DNA from: Clostridiales bacterium
GTDB lineage: Bacteria; Bacillota; Clostridia; Saccharofermentanales; Saccharofermentanaceae
DNA length: 64,000 bases
Reading direction: 5' to 3'
Assembly: GCA_017478485.1 (NCBI GenBank)
Contig: JAFVDI010000028.1
Span: forward strand, 182,926 to 246,925
Part shown: one piece after another, positions 26,532 through 35,323 of the stretch
Numbering within the stretch: position 1 is the stretch's first letter
Layout of the letters: every line of letters starts with the position of its first letter
Made by a program: the position numbers and the translations under genes
The notes under the pieces: model-generated
What the model saw: the letters and a program-made list of their open reading frames with translations, nothing else
What the model was told of the DNA's origin: nothing
Database searches by the model: none

Positions 26532-27899
26532 TTACTCTACGACAGGGATCGTGGCAAAGCCCTTCTCAAGCTCTTCATCAGTCGGGATGATGTCAGACAT
26601 CTTGCCGTCGTGATATGCCTGATATGCGGTCATGTCGAAATAGCCTGTGCCTGTGAGGTTGAACAGGATCGTCTTTGCCTCGCCCGATTCCTTGCACTTG
26701 AGAGCCTCGTCGATAGCAGCGCGGATAGCGTGTGAAGACTCAGGCGCAGGAAGGATGGTCTCTGTTCTCGCAAAGAGCGTTGCTGCCTCGAAAACCTTTG
26801 TCTGCTCGACTGCGACAGCTCTCATGTAGCCGTCGTGATAGAGCTGTGAGACGATAGGAGACATACCGTGATATCTCAGGCCGCCTGCGTGTGAAGGTGA
26901 AGGCATAAACTCGGAACCGAGGGTATACATCTTGCCGAGAGGGCAAACGTGACCTGTATCGCAGAAGTCGTATGCAAATCTTCCCCTTGTAAGTGAAGGG
27001 CAGGAAGCAGGCTCGACAGCAATGAACTCAGGATCAGCCTTGCCTGTGAGCTTGTCTCTCATGAATGCCGACATGATGCCGCCCAGGTTGGATCCGCCGC
27101 CTGCGCATCCGATGACGATGTCAGGATACTCGCCAGCCTTCTCCATCTGGATATGAGCCTCTTCACCGATGATCGACTGGTGAAGGAGTACCTGGTTAAG
27201 AACAGAACCCAATACATATCTGCTGTTGGGTGTATGAGTTGCCTTCTCGACAGCCTCGGAGATGGCGCATCCCAAAGATCCGCCTGTTCCGGGGAACTTT
27301 GCGAGGATCTGGCGTCCAACTTCGGTCGTATCGGAAGGTGAAGGAATGATGTCAGCTCCGAATGACTGGATGACGGACTTTCTGAAAGGCTTCTGCTCGT
27401 AGGAGCACTTAACCATGTAAACGGTGAGCGGGATGTGGAAAAATGCGCTTGCCATTGCAAGAGCCGTTCCCCACTGGCCTGCGCCGGTCTCAGTGGTGAT
27501 CGAGCTAAGACCCTGCTTCTTTGCGTAGTAGACCTGCGCAGCGGCAGAGTTGAGCTTGTGGGAACCTGATGTGTTGTTTCCCTCGAATTTGTAGTAGATG
27601 TGAGCGGGCGTGCCGAGCTCTTTTTCGAGCTGGTAAGCACGGATCAGAGGTGAAGGTCTGAAGATCTTGTAGAACTCGATGACCTCATCAGGAATATCAA
27701 TGTAGCGTGTATCGTTGTCTAATTCCTGCTTGCAGAGCTCTTCGCAGAAGATGGGTGACATCTGTTCTACCGTAAGAGGCTCATGCGTGCCGGGATGGAT
27801 CAACGGTGCGGGTTTGATCTTCATGTCCGCACGGACGTTATACCACTGCTTCGGCATCTCATCTTCCGTCAGAAAAATTCTCTTTGCTTTGTCTGCCAT
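26532..27899 (-). CDS. trpB: TrpB2-type tryptophan synthase beta chain
   Basis: The 455-residue enzyme is the TrpB2 form of tryptophan synthase beta, which makes tryptophan from indole and serine with PLP. NNTSGSHKLNSA carries the PLP lysine (Lys115), TETGAGQWGTALA follows, and GCAGGGSNLGG binds the cofactor phosphate. The length and N-terminal extension exceed the usual 400 residues of TrpB1, as expected for TrpB2. No trpA or other trp gene is nearby, so it probably salvages indole. AAAGGAG precedes the ATG. A T-box leader with a UGG specifier precedes it, which independently ties the gene to tryptophan. Confidence 0.94.
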   Translation of the reverse strand: MADKAKRIFLTEDEMPKQWYNVRADMKIKPAPLIHPGTHEPLTVEQMSPIFCEELCKQELDNDTRYIDIPDEVIEFYKIFRPSPLIRAYQLEKELGTPAHIYYKFEGNNTSGSHKLNSAAAQVYYAKKQGLSSITTETGAGQWGTALAMASAFFHIPLTVYMVKCSYEQKPFRKSVIQSFGADIIPSPSDTTEVGRQILAKFPGTGGSLGCAISEAVEKATHTPNSRYVLGSVLNQVLLHQSIIGEEAHIQMEKAGEYPDIVIGCAGGGSNLGGIMSAFMRDKLTGKADPEFIAVEPASCPSLTRGRFAYDFCDTGHVCPLGKMYTLGSEFMPSPSHAGGLRYHGMSPIVSQLYHDGYMRAVAVEQTKVFEAATLFARTETILPAPESSHAIRAAIDEALKCKESGEAKTILFNLTGTGYFDMTAYQAYHDGKMSDIIPTDEELEKGFATIPVVE

Positions 27900-27977
27900 A
27901 GTCGGCTCCTTTCATCTTGGCGGCAAGATGTTGGCCTTACGGAAAGCGTGGTGTTCGTTATTTACTTTCCGTCGCAA

Positions 27978-28008
27978 TAAAAAAGTCCCGTGTCAAAAGA
28001 CACAGGAC
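27978..28008 (-). terminator. T-box-controlled terminator
   Basis: GTCCTGTG and CACGGGAC form the stem with TCTTTTGA as loop, followed by TTTTTTATT. It is the OFF structure of the TrpB2 leader and competes with the antiterminator that contains GGTGGTACCGC. Confidence 0.9.
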
Positions 28009-28247
28009 AGAATATACTGCGGTACCACCTGTTTTGACTGCCGGATTCTATGAGGTTGGCAGTCCACTCTGGTTCACGTTCCAACAAACGTGCTCTGCGG
28101 GTAACGGGGGAGCTCCCGTCGGGCCATTTCCTGCCCGCCCGTCTTCGGATCCATTCTCCGGCGCTTCAAATCCGCAATCCCACCATCTGCGGCTCTCTCG
28201 TTTATCAGCGTCATCCGGGTACTATTTCCGAGTCATCCGGTTTAACA
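27978..28247 (-). ncRNA. T-box leader RNA with tryptophan (UGG) specifier
   Basis: The leader of the TrpB2 gene has the canonical T-box sequence GGTGGTACCGC (about 28029-28019). Stem I (about 28231-28145) contains AGTA on its 5' side and GAATGG on its 3' side, the usual specifier-loop arrangement, placing UGG at 28153-28151. UGG is the tryptophan codon, so uncharged tRNA-Trp should bind and favour readthrough. The base after the UGG of the T-box bulge is U. Confidence 0.93.
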
Positions 28248-28253
28248 AAACAA

Positions 28254-28282
28254 ATATAACGCGTGGCGCTCGGACTTGTCAA
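28254..28282 (-). promoter_or_regulatory. Promoter of the T-box leader and trpB
   Basis: On the minus strand TTGACA (28282-28277), a 17-base spacer and TTATAT (28259-28254) form a strong sigma-A promoter just after the end of the upstream epimerase gene. Confidence 0.85.
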
Positions 28283-28294
28283 TACACCCGCAGG

Positions 28295-29311
28295 TCAGAT
28301 GGATTCCTTTGATCTTTCGAGAACTTCGATGACACGGTCGCACCAGCGGTCGAACTCGGGATCTTCCACGCGGCACTCCGGATGGTCGAGAACATATTTA
28401 AGAGCGATCCTGACTCCCTTGTGGAAAGGAACCGTTGTTTTCATGTCAGGCGCTAAGCGCTTGAGCTTGCTGTTATCGAAGACCACAGATACCGACTTGT
28501 CACCTGTCAGGCTGCCCTCGAAATCAAAACCGTATTTGTCTCCGACTGCAGAAAGATAATCAGAAGAAACATAGTAAGGATTAAGCGTAACACCCAGTGC
28601 GTCCGCGATCGTCTCATATATCTGGTTCCAGGTAAGGACCTCGTCTCCGGTGATCTGGAAAGCTTCACCGATGGCATGGCGGTTTCCGATGAGAGCGGTG
28701 AATCCTACGGCAAAATCCTCATTGAATGTCAGGTGCCAGAGAGATGAACCGTCGCCTTGGATTATGACCGGCTTGCCGTCCATCATGCGCTTGATGACCT
28801 GCCAGAAACCCTTCTTGCCGTGGACTCCGAGCGGGATGTGCTTCTCGTCATAGGTGTGGCTGGGCCTTACGATCGTTACGGGAAAGCCCTCTTCCCTGTA
28901 CTTCTTCATCAGGAATTCCTCGCAGGCGATCTTGTTTCTTGAATATTCCCAGTGCGGATTGGCAAGAGCCGTTCCTTCGGTGATCACATATCCTGCGGCA
29001 GGCTTATGGTAAGCGGATGCCGAGCTGATGTAGATGTACTGTCTCGTCTTTTCCTTGAAAAGCCTGTAGTCGCGCTCAACCTGTTCAGGCACGAATCCTA
29101 TGAACTCACAGACCGTATCAAAGGTGTAATCCTTTATTGCCTCGGCGACTGCAGCCTCGTCGTTCACGTCAACGGTTATCTGATGAACGCCTTCGGGAGC
29201 CGGGTTGTTTCCGCGGTTCAAGAGCCAGACGTCATAGCTTTTGTCTGATGCAAGCCTCCTTACGATGGCACTGCTGATCTGTCCTGTTCCGCCGATGAAT
29301 AATACTCTCAT
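28295..29311 (-). CDS. NAD-dependent epimerase/dehydratase family protein
   Basis: The 338-residue protein starts MRVLFIGGTGQISSAIV, a Rossmann NAD(P)-binding motif, and has YISSASAYHKP and YSRNKIACE, the extended SDR catalytic Ser/Tyr/Lys arrangement. VVRPSHTY-like and GDGSSLWHLTF segments follow. Such proteins act on nucleotide sugars; the substrate is unclear, and some close relatives resemble plant CSP41-type proteins. The start at 29311 begins the Rossmann motif and has AAGGGAG upstream. Its stop lies 12 bases before the T-box promoter. Confidence 0.85.
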   Translation of the reverse strand: MRVLFIGGTGQISSAIVRRLASDKSYDVWLLNRGNNPAPEGVHQITVDVNDEAAVAEAIKDYTFDTVCEFIGFVPEQVERDYRLFKEKTRQYIYISSASAYHKPAAGYVITEGTALANPHWEYSRNKIACEEFLMKKYREEGFPVTIVRPSHTYDEKHIPLGVHGKKGFWQVIKRMMDGKPVIIQGDGSSLWHLTFNEDFAVGFTALIGNRHAIGEAFQITGDEVLTWNQIYETIADALGVTLNPYYVSSDYLSAVGDKYGFDFEGSLTGDKSVSVVFDNSKLKRLAPDMKTTVPFHKGVRIALKYVLDHPECRVEDPEFDRWCDRVIEVLERSKESI

Positions 29312-29452
29312 ATGGCATGGCTCCCTTGTTTTTTCTAAAGGATAAAACGAAGGACTGCGTGATGTAAACCGGATAAGTGACATTGCACTGATTTTTCACA
29401 CTTTTTCGGGATATTTGTATTTTCGGTGCGTTATAAGTACACTTGTACAGTT

Positions 29453-30037
29453 ATGATCTATATTTTGAGACACGGAAAAACCGAATGGAATAAGCTTAAA
29501 AAGCTCCAGGGCAGGACGGACATCCCTCTTTGCGACGAGGGACGCGTCATGGCCCATGAAGCTGCGGAAATGTACGCGGACGTGCATTTCGACGTGTGCT
29601 ATTCCTCTCCTCTTTCAAGAGCCAGAGAGACCGCGGAGATCATTCTCAAAGACCGCGATGTCCCGATAATCATCGATGAAAGACTGTGCGAAATGGGTTT
29701 CGGCAAATATGAAGGCATCGAGCGCAGCTTTGACATACCCGGATGCCCCATCAACATTCTTTTCGAGCATCCGGAAGAATACATAGCGCCCGAAGATGCC
29801 GGCGAAAGCCTTGATGAGCTTTACAAAAGAACGGGAAGCTTTCTCGATGAGGTGATCAGACCTCTCGAAAAAGCCGGAAAAGACGTACTCATCGTCGCCC
29901 ACGGCGCCCTGAACTCATGCCTTCTCACACAGGCAAAAGGACTTCCGAGAAAGGATTTCTGGAGCCACGGGATCGTTCAGTGCAGACTGACGCCTCTATT
30001 CGATAATGCCAAAGACCATTCTTTCATTACTCTTTAA
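29453..30037 (+). CDS. Histidine phosphatase family protein
   Basis: The 194-residue protein starts MIYILRHGKTEWN, with the RHG motif holding the phospho-accepting histidine, followed by QGRTDIPLCDEGR and YSSPLSRARETAEI. VAHGALNSCL near the C-terminus carries the second catalytic histidine. The family includes phosphoglycerate mutase-like, CobC and broad-specificity phosphatases; the substrate is not known. I prefer the start at 29453, though no clear ribosome-binding site precedes it. A short inverted repeat GTACA-CT-TGTAC lies at 29437-29448. The 3' end overlaps the convergent MATE gene by 11 bases. Confidence 0.88.
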   Translation: MIYILRHGKTEWNKLKKLQGRTDIPLCDEGRVMAHEAAEMYADVHFDVCYSSPLSRARETAEIILKDRDVPIIIDERLCEMGFGKYEGIERSFDIPGCPINILFEHPEEYIAPEDAGESLDELYKRTGSFLDEVIRPLEKAGKDVLIVAHGALNSCLLTQAKGLPRKDFWSHGIVQCRLTPLFDNAKDHSFITL

Positions 30038-31406
30038 CGATATTCTTGATCCAGATCCCTGACCTTACCATGACAAACGCAATGAGGCACTTGATGACCT
30101 CAAGTCCGTTGACTATCGCGAGCATCCAGGTAACGCTCAAGGTGGTAAAACGGCTCATGAAAAATGCTGAAGCAACCGCAATGCACCACGTGTAGATACT
30201 GTCGAAGAGCACCGTGATAAGTGCGTTTCCGCCGGATCTGATTATGAAGTACGAAGCATGCGTATAGGCAACGAAAGGCATCGCGCAAGCTGCGATCAGG
30301 ATGAAACCCGTTGCAAGAGAACGGATGTGGTCAGACGTGTTGTAAAGGTACGGAAAAAACGGAGCTATGCAAGCCATTAAAGCAGCAAAGATGATCCCGC
30401 AGCCAACCGTGACAAGACGCATCCTGCCTGCTTTGTATTTCGCATCTTCAAGCTCGCCCGAACCGAGGATATGGCCCATCATGATGCCTACGGCCTCGCC
30501 CATGGCAATGAACGCGACACCCATTACATTCCAGATCGTGGACTGTATGTTCATCGCAGCTACCGCATCAAGGCTCCTGTATGAATAGCACTGGTTGATC
30601 ACGGTCATTCCAAGTGACCAGAGGGCTTCGTTAAACATCAGGGGTATTGCCTTAACAACAAATTTCCCGACAAGTTTTGCAGGGATACTGAAATGGGAGA
30701 ATGCCCCTTTGATGAAAGGGAACTGCTCTGAATGTCTGCCTGTATATATGATCAGGATGGCAAGCTCCACGAACCTTGATATGACGGTTGCGATGGCGGC
30801 GCCTGACGCCCCGAGTGCGGGGAGGCCGAAATTGCCATAGATCAGGAGCCAGTTGCCTGCAAGGTTCACGAGGATCGCCGAGATCGAAGCATACATGGGA
30901 ACTTTTGTGGATCCCAGGTCTCTCAAAGTGCCCGCATATGCCTGCGTAAGGCCGATCGGTATCAGGCTTATCAGGATGATACTGATGTAATCGATCCCTA
31001 TCTGAAGCGTTTCGGCTGCATCGGCAGGATCACCTTCTCCCAAAAGGAAAAGATTGATAAGGAACGGTGAAAGAACAGAATACAGTACCAGGCAGATGAT
31101 CGCGATAAATGTGTTGAACACGATCTTAAAGCGGAAAGTATAACGGATGCCTTCATTGTCACCGTTTCCTTTGTACTGGGCGGTAAATATGCCTGCTCCT
31201 GCCGTAGCTCCGAAAATGACCAGGAAGAAAACGAATATCAGCTGGTTTGCGATGGCAACACCGGAAAGCGCATTTGTACCGACCCTCCCGATCATGAGAT
31301 TGTCGAGAAGGTTTACGAAGTTGGAGATCCCGTTCTGGATCATCATCGGAATGGCGATCAGAAGGAGTTTCTTTATATAGGATCTGTCGCTTTTAATGTT
31401 CGGCAT
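30027..31406 (-). CDS. MATE family efflux transporter
   Basis: The 459-residue protein has 12 hydrophobic segments arranged as two six-helix halves. LLLIAIPMMIQNGISNFVNL with LMIGRVGTNALSGVA is typical of the MATE N-terminal half, and AMGEAVGIMMGHILGSGE marks the second half. Similarity to the MATE protein at 22221-23606 is only general, so it is a diverged paralogue with probably different substrates. GGAAAG lies 5 bases before the ATG. Confidence 0.9.
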   Translation of the reverse strand: MPNIKSDRSYIKKLLLIAIPMMIQNGISNFVNLLDNLMIGRVGTNALSGVAIANQLIFVFFLVIFGATAGAGIFTAQYKGNGDNEGIRYTFRFKIVFNTFIAIICLVLYSVLSPFLINLFLLGEGDPADAAETLQIGIDYISIILISLIPIGLTQAYAGTLRDLGSTKVPMYASISAILVNLAGNWLLIYGNFGLPALGASGAAIATVISRFVELAILIIYTGRHSEQFPFIKGAFSHFSIPAKLVGKFVVKAIPLMFNEALWSLGMTVINQCYSYRSLDAVAAMNIQSTIWNVMGVAFIAMGEAVGIMMGHILGSGELEDAKYKAGRMRLVTVGCGIIFAALMACIAPFFPYLYNTSDHIRSLATGFILIAACAMPFVAYTHASYFIIRSGGNALITVLFDSIYTWCIAVASAFFMSRFTTLSVTWMLAIVNGLEVIKCLIAFVMVRSGIWIKNIVKE

Positions 31407-31507
31407 GGTTCTTTCCTATAAATAATAAATTGCAGTCAGAGTGAGAATTTTAACAAAAGCGTTGCAAATAAACAATAGTTCAATAAATTACCCTCAAATT
31501 AGTAGTG

Positions 31508-31513
31508 TATAAT
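31508..31513 (+). promoter_or_regulatory. Putative -10 element before the gene at 31548
   Basis: A perfect TATAAT lies 34 bases before the ATG in an AT-rich gap. No good -35 box is seen. Confidence 0.4.
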
Positions 31514-31547
31514 TCGCTTATCAGGATTTTTTTAGCGAGGTTTATTT

Positions 31548-32159
31548 ATGAAAACAGAATCAATAAGCATATCATCTGCCGGAACAGGCAAAGACAAGGC
31601 ACTGGCCATCACGGAAAAGACAGGCGCTTACGCCGGACTCGATCATAACAACATGCTCCGCCTGCGTCTTCTTTCAGAAGAACTCATGGGACTCATGAAT
31701 TCTTTCACGAAGGAACTTGTCGGTTCCTTCTGGCTCGAATCCAAAGACGATACCATCGAAGTTCACTTAAAGACCGAGATCCCCATGGATCTTCAGACAA
31801 GGAAAGATATCCTTTCCGTTGCAACTTCAGGCAAAAACTCCGCCGCAAGGAGCTTCATGGGCAAGATCCGCGAAATGATCGAGATCGCTACTCTTCCTGA
31901 CGATCCGGAGACGAAGGCCATGACGGAACAGGCAATGGGTCTTATGTATTCAGGCTGCCAGATGGGCACTCATTCCAGCAACTATTCCTGGGCAATGAGC
32001 ACTTATGTCGCTTCCATCGAGACGCAGAGCGAGACCCAAAAGGATGCAAAGGACGAATTGGCCGACCTGGAGAGATCCATCGTTGCCAACCTCGCTGACG
32101 ACGTTACCGTCCATATCGTTGGTTCAGAGGTCGAGATCACGATCTACAAGGCTTTCTGA
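31548..32159 (+). CDS. Uncharacterised protein, weak resemblance to RsbW-type ATPase
   Basis: This 203-residue cytoplasmic protein contains LRLRLLSEELMGLMNSF, which resembles the N-box helix of RsbW/anti-sigma-type GHKL ATPases (acidic residues before an amide-binding position). The first 30 residues and the LTTE-like strand EVHLKTEIPMDLQ would fit the same fold. The G-boxes that complete the ATP site are not recognisable, so I leave the function open. GCGAGG lies upstream of the start. A strong terminator follows and the gene stands alone. Confidence 0.6.
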   Translation: MKTESISISSAGTGKDKALAITEKTGAYAGLDHNNMLRLRLLSEELMGLMNSFTKELVGSFWLESKDDTIEVHLKTEIPMDLQTRKDILSVATSGKNSAARSFMGKIREMIEIATLPDDPETKAMTEQAMGLMYSGCQMGTHSSNYSWAMSTYVASIETQSETQKDAKDELADLERSIVANLADDVTVHIVGSEVEITIYKAF

Positions 32160-32181
32160 CAACCAAGGATACATCGATTAT

Positions 32182-32211
32182 AAAGGGCGCTTGATCAAAA
32201 GCGCCCTTTTT
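32182..32211 (+). terminator. Rho-independent terminator between convergent genes
   Basis: AAAGGGCGC and GCGCCCTTT form a 9-bp stem with a 10-base loop, followed by TTTATTT. It ends the plus-strand gene and may also serve the minus-strand zinc-ribbon gene, although the T-run on that side is short. Confidence 0.9.
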
Positions 32212-32213
32212 AT

Positions 32214-32711
32214 TTATCCGATATTCTGTCCGCAGGATTCGCAGAACTTGCTGGTGCTCTTGTTCGGCGCACCGCAGTATTTGCAGTAGCGTGTGCCGGT
32301 AACAGGTCCCGCTCCCTGCTGCATTACGGGCTGCACCGGCTGCACAGGAACCTGCTGATACATATACGCAGGAACGTTGGGATCCTGATATACCGGAGTT
32401 CCGTTCGGACCGACAGTAACCACCGGACGGTGGATCATGCTGGGGTCGACATAGTTTCCGGGGGAAACGTTTTTCGTGATCAGGAATGAGATAAGGCCTC
32501 CGAGAGCAGCACAAGGGAGAGCTATCAGCATCACGGCAAGGTATCCGTTGTCAGAACCTAAAATGATATATCCGGCGACCGTACCGATCAGCTCGAATAC
32601 TACCCACAGGATGATGGTAAGAGCAATAAAACCGCCCGGTCTTCTGCCATTTTTAATCGCATTGTTCTTATTTACCCTACACAGCGAAATGATCGCGAAT
32701 ATCTCTAACAT
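32214..32711 (-). CDS. Zinc-ribbon membrane protein
   Basis: The 165-residue protein has two hydrophobic segments (GGFIALTIILWVVFELIGTVAGYIIL and AVMLIALPCAALGGLISFLI), a Pro/Gln/Val-rich linker and a C-terminal zinc ribbon YCKYCGAPNKSTSKFCESCG with four cysteines. Function is unknown. Its start is 3 bases after the diguanylate cyclase stop and AAAGGTG precedes it, so the two are probably one transcript. Confidence 0.75.
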   Translation of the reverse strand: MLEIFAIISLCRVNKNNAIKNGRRPGGFIALTIILWVVFELIGTVAGYIILGSDNGYLAVMLIALPCAALGGLISFLITKNVSPGNYVDPSMIHRPVVTVGPNGTPVYQDPNVPAYMYQQVPVQPVQPVMQQGAGPVTGTRYCKYCGAPNKSTSKFCESCGQNIG

Positions 32712-32714
32712 AGG

Positions 32715-33881
32715 TCACCTTTCTCTTTTATGGTCTTTATAGTAATCGTCCTTATCTTTATACATCAGCGTATCAATGACCACAACAAGATCCTGCGTGT
32801 CTTCACTGCTGAAGTCAAAGACCTTGCCTCCTACCGCAGCTGAAAGCTTATAGGGTTTTCCGGAGCTTTCATTGTATCTTTCGACGGCATCCATGGTCTT
32901 CTGCTTGTACAGACCGATATCGGATTCCTTCGCTTTATGCATCAGTACGACAAATTCATCGCCCGCAAATCTGATTACCGTTCCGACAGAACCGAAGACC
33001 TCATTCAGAATGCCTGCGAAAGCGATGAGCGCCTGGTCGCCTTCCTCATGAGAATAGTTGTCATTGATGGATTTGAATCCGTTAAGGTCGAGCATGTAGG
33101 CAACGATCTTGTCCTTATGCCTCTTCTGCAGCCTGATCAGTTCCTTGTCCATTTCGAACCTGTTGTAGATGCCGGTAAGCTTATCGATGTAGATGCACTC
33201 ATTCTGAAGCGCAATGACAATGCCCGCCAGTGAAACGGCAAAACATGCCGGCAGAAGAGAGATGCCGTAGATCAGAGCCTGAACTACAAGTCCCATAAGT
33301 ATCGGAAGAAGGAACTCAAATACAGGGAAATATCTGAGCGAAGGATTCTTGAGCTTTGAAACGAGATAGAATCCGATACCGTAGAATGTCAGGATCAGTC
33401 CGGCTATAACGAAAAAGTTGTACAGCTCTCCCCTGTGGTAATGATTGCTCGGATCGATCGAAAAAACGATCGGATAGAACAGATTGATGACGAGCATCAC
33501 TGTCTCCACGCCGCACAGGATCCAGAACATCAGGAAATGAAGACGGTTTGTCTTCGACGCAATGTGCTTTACTATCATCTGGACAAGGGAAATTCCTACC
33601 AGAACATTGAACAGATAAAGATAGCAGTTTCCCAGGATGAGGATGACATGAACTGCTTCATGACCGGTACCGATCCGGCCGTCGAGCCATGTAACAACGG
33701 CATCAACAATGCAGTTGATGACCGCCAGGATCAGCATTCTCAGCATGATCGAACTTTCATTCCTGCGTCCGGGCAGGTTCCATCCCTTTGTGGCCAGAAT
33801 GGTCAGAAGGATGGCAAGACCGATGAAGTCAGCCACCAGGACGGCATACAGATTTATAACAGGTGTAAATATGCTAGGCAT
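32715..33881 (-). CDS. Membrane diguanylate cyclase with AGDEF variant site
   Basis: The 388-residue protein has about six N-terminal membrane helices without an obvious extracellular sensor, then a GGDEF-type domain. Its signature near residue 307 reads RFAGDEFVVLM, with Ala in the first position. AGDEF occurs in some active cyclases. The nucleotide-binding segment DLNGFKSINDNYSHEEGDQAL is well conserved, so cyclic di-GMP synthesis is likely. The ATG lies only 6 bases after a perfect TATAAT, so the mRNA may be leaderless. Confidence 0.82.
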   Translation of the reverse strand: MPSIFTPVINLYAVLVADFIGLAILLTILATKGWNLPGRRNESSIMLRMLILAVINCIVDAVVTWLDGRIGTGHEAVHVILILGNCYLYLFNVLVGISLVQMIVKHIASKTNRLHFLMFWILCGVETVMLVINLFYPIVFSIDPSNHYHRGELYNFFVIAGLILTFYGIGFYLVSKLKNPSLRYFPVFEFLLPILMGLVVQALIYGISLLPACFAVSLAGIVIALQNECIYIDKLTGIYNRFEMDKELIRLQKRHKDKIVAYMLDLNGFKSINDNYSHEEGDQALIAFAGILNEVFGSVGTVIRFAGDEFVVLMHKAKESDIGLYKQKTMDAVERYNESSGKPYKLSAAVGGKVFDFSSEDTQDLVVVIDTLMYKDKDDYYKDHKRER

Positions 33882-33882
33882 A

Positions 33883-33900
33883 CGGAGATTATACTCTCCG
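33883..33900 (-). promoter_or_regulatory. Palindrome over a TATAAT next to the AGDEF-gene start
   Basis: CGGAGA and TCTCCG form a 6-bp inverted repeat whose spacer and flank hold a perfect minus-strand TATAAT (33893-33888). The ATG follows at 33881. It may be a promoter with an operator. No convincing -35 is present. Confidence 0.4.
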
Positions 33901-33924
33901 TGGCCGATAATTACACGGCCGTGA

Positions 33925-34659
33925 TCAGTATTCCGCGTTTATCTTTTCGACGGCAGATTCAAGATCCAGTCCGCTCAGATCCTGCGCATGGAAGATCTGT
34001 CCGTTTACCTTTTCGCAGGTAAATGCAGGGACGATGACCCCGGGTATCGCACTCTCGGGAGCATTGGGCGCATTGGGGCCGCCGAGGTCCGTTCTGCACC
34101 AGCCCGGATCAACGAGGTTCATAGAAACTCCCGTTCCGCCGAGCCTTGAAGCCATGTCTTTTGTTATCTTGTCGAGAGCTGCTTTTGCTGCGGAATATCC
34201 TGCCTGCTCGGGCTCCTTGTCGATGCCGCTCGTAGTGTTGACGATTCTTCCGAATCCGCGGCTTACCATCTTGGGAAGGAAGTGGTAGCAGATCATGGCG
34301 GGAGCTATCGTGTTGACGTTAAAGCTTACCGTAAAATCACTTTCGGGTGTCTGGTAGTAATCAGTCCTGTATGCGATCTGAAGGCCCGCGTTGTTGAGGA
34401 CTATGTCGACGTCAACGCCCAGTTCATCGATCTGACCGAGCATCTTCAGAACTGAGGAGATATCATTAAGATCGGCGGCAAAAGAATGCACCTTAGCGCC
34501 TATAGCTTTAAGTTCTTCTTCGAGTGATGCAGTGTGTTCAACGTTCCTGCTCTGAAGGATGAGATTGCACCCTTTCTTTGCCATTGCGACAGAAGCAAGT
34601 CTTCCGATTCCTCTGGAAGCACCCGTTACCAGTACCCATTTGCCATTGAGATCCAACAT
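33925..34659 (-). CDS. Short-chain dehydrogenase/reductase
   Basis: The 244-residue protein has the classical SDR motifs TGASRGIG (cofactor binding), LNNAG, NTTSGID (catalytic Ser) and YSAAKAALDKI (Tyr/Lys). The substrate is not predictable. The start at 34659 (MLDLNGKWVLV) follows GTGAGGTG by 4 bases. The gap to the downstream AGDEF gene is 43 bases and contains a GGCCG/CGGCC inverted repeat. Confidence 0.88.
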   Translation of the reverse strand: MLDLNGKWVLVTGASRGIGRLASVAMAKKGCNLILQSRNVEHTASLEEELKAIGAKVHSFAADLNDISSVLKMLGQIDELGVDVDIVLNNAGLQIAYRTDYYQTPESDFTVSFNVNTIAPAMICYHFLPKMVSRGFGRIVNTTSGIDKEPEQAGYSAAKAALDKITKDMASRLGGTGVSMNLVDPGWCRTDLGGPNAPNAPESAIPGVIVPAFTCEKVNGQIFHAQDLSGLDLESAVEKINAEY

Positions 34660-34766
34660 AGAACACCTCACTTGATTTAGTGCTCATATTCTACCAACAG
34701 CGGATTTCGGGATATTCAGTTTTTCCGTGTTTTTTATTCAGGTCCTGTCGTTTAAATGCGCGTGGA

Positions 34767-35234
34767 TCATTCAGTCTCGGAAATAATGTTGAGCTCATCA
34801 TTGAGCCTTGCAACGATGACCCTTTCTCCCGGGCCGTATTCCTTCCTGCCGATGAAAGGAGATATGTCATGGCCTTCAAGTCCTGCGACCTGATAGCCGT
34901 GTTCATTCTTGCCGTTTACGGTACCTGACAGGAATTCATAATCATGATTCTTTATGGCTTTATATGTTGCAAAGACATTGTAGACCGCATATATGGGGAA
35001 GAAGATAAAGAGGATTGCCGCTAAACTGAAGAAAATACGTCTGAGGAAATGCGCAAGCAGGACGATTATCGCGATGACTATCACACTGACTACGATCGAA
35101 GCGGGTATCAGTTTCCATGCGGCCGATCTGGATTTCTTAATAAATCTCTTCTCGAGTTCTTCACTTACCGTAACATTGACAAGAGCCTGATTATCAACTG
35201 CGGCCTTGACCGAAAACTTAACATCAGCTGCCAT
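34767..35234 (-). CDS. Uncharacterised membrane protein
   Basis: This 155-residue protein has two membrane helices in the centre (about 42-63 and 68-88), a soluble N-terminal domain of about 40 residues and a C-terminal beta-rich domain (YEFLSGTVNGKNEHGYQVAG) that looks like a small OB- or SH3-like fold. Family unknown. GGAGG lies 6 bases before the start. The neighbour at 35324 has a similar organisation (helices plus cytoplasmic beta domain) and the same orientation. Confidence 0.65.
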   Translation of the reverse strand: MAADVKFSVKAAVDNQALVNVTVSEELEKRFIKKSRSAAWKLIPASIVVSVIVIAIIVLLAHFLRRIFFSLAAILFIFFPIYAVYNVFATYKAIKNHDYEFLSGTVNGKNEHGYQVAGLEGHDISPFIGRKEYGPGERVIVARLNDELNIISETE

Positions 35235-35323
35235 ATATAACCTCCGTGACCTTCCTTTGAAAAGGCCATCAGAAATTAAACCGCATAAGATAATTCATGT
35301 CAAATGGTCACAAACAGCAAAGA

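Noticed and set aside
27917..28312. Open frames on the plus strand across 27.9-28.3 kb
   Set aside because: They run antisense to the T-box leader and promoter, whose RNA signals are unmistakable, and their translations look like no protein.
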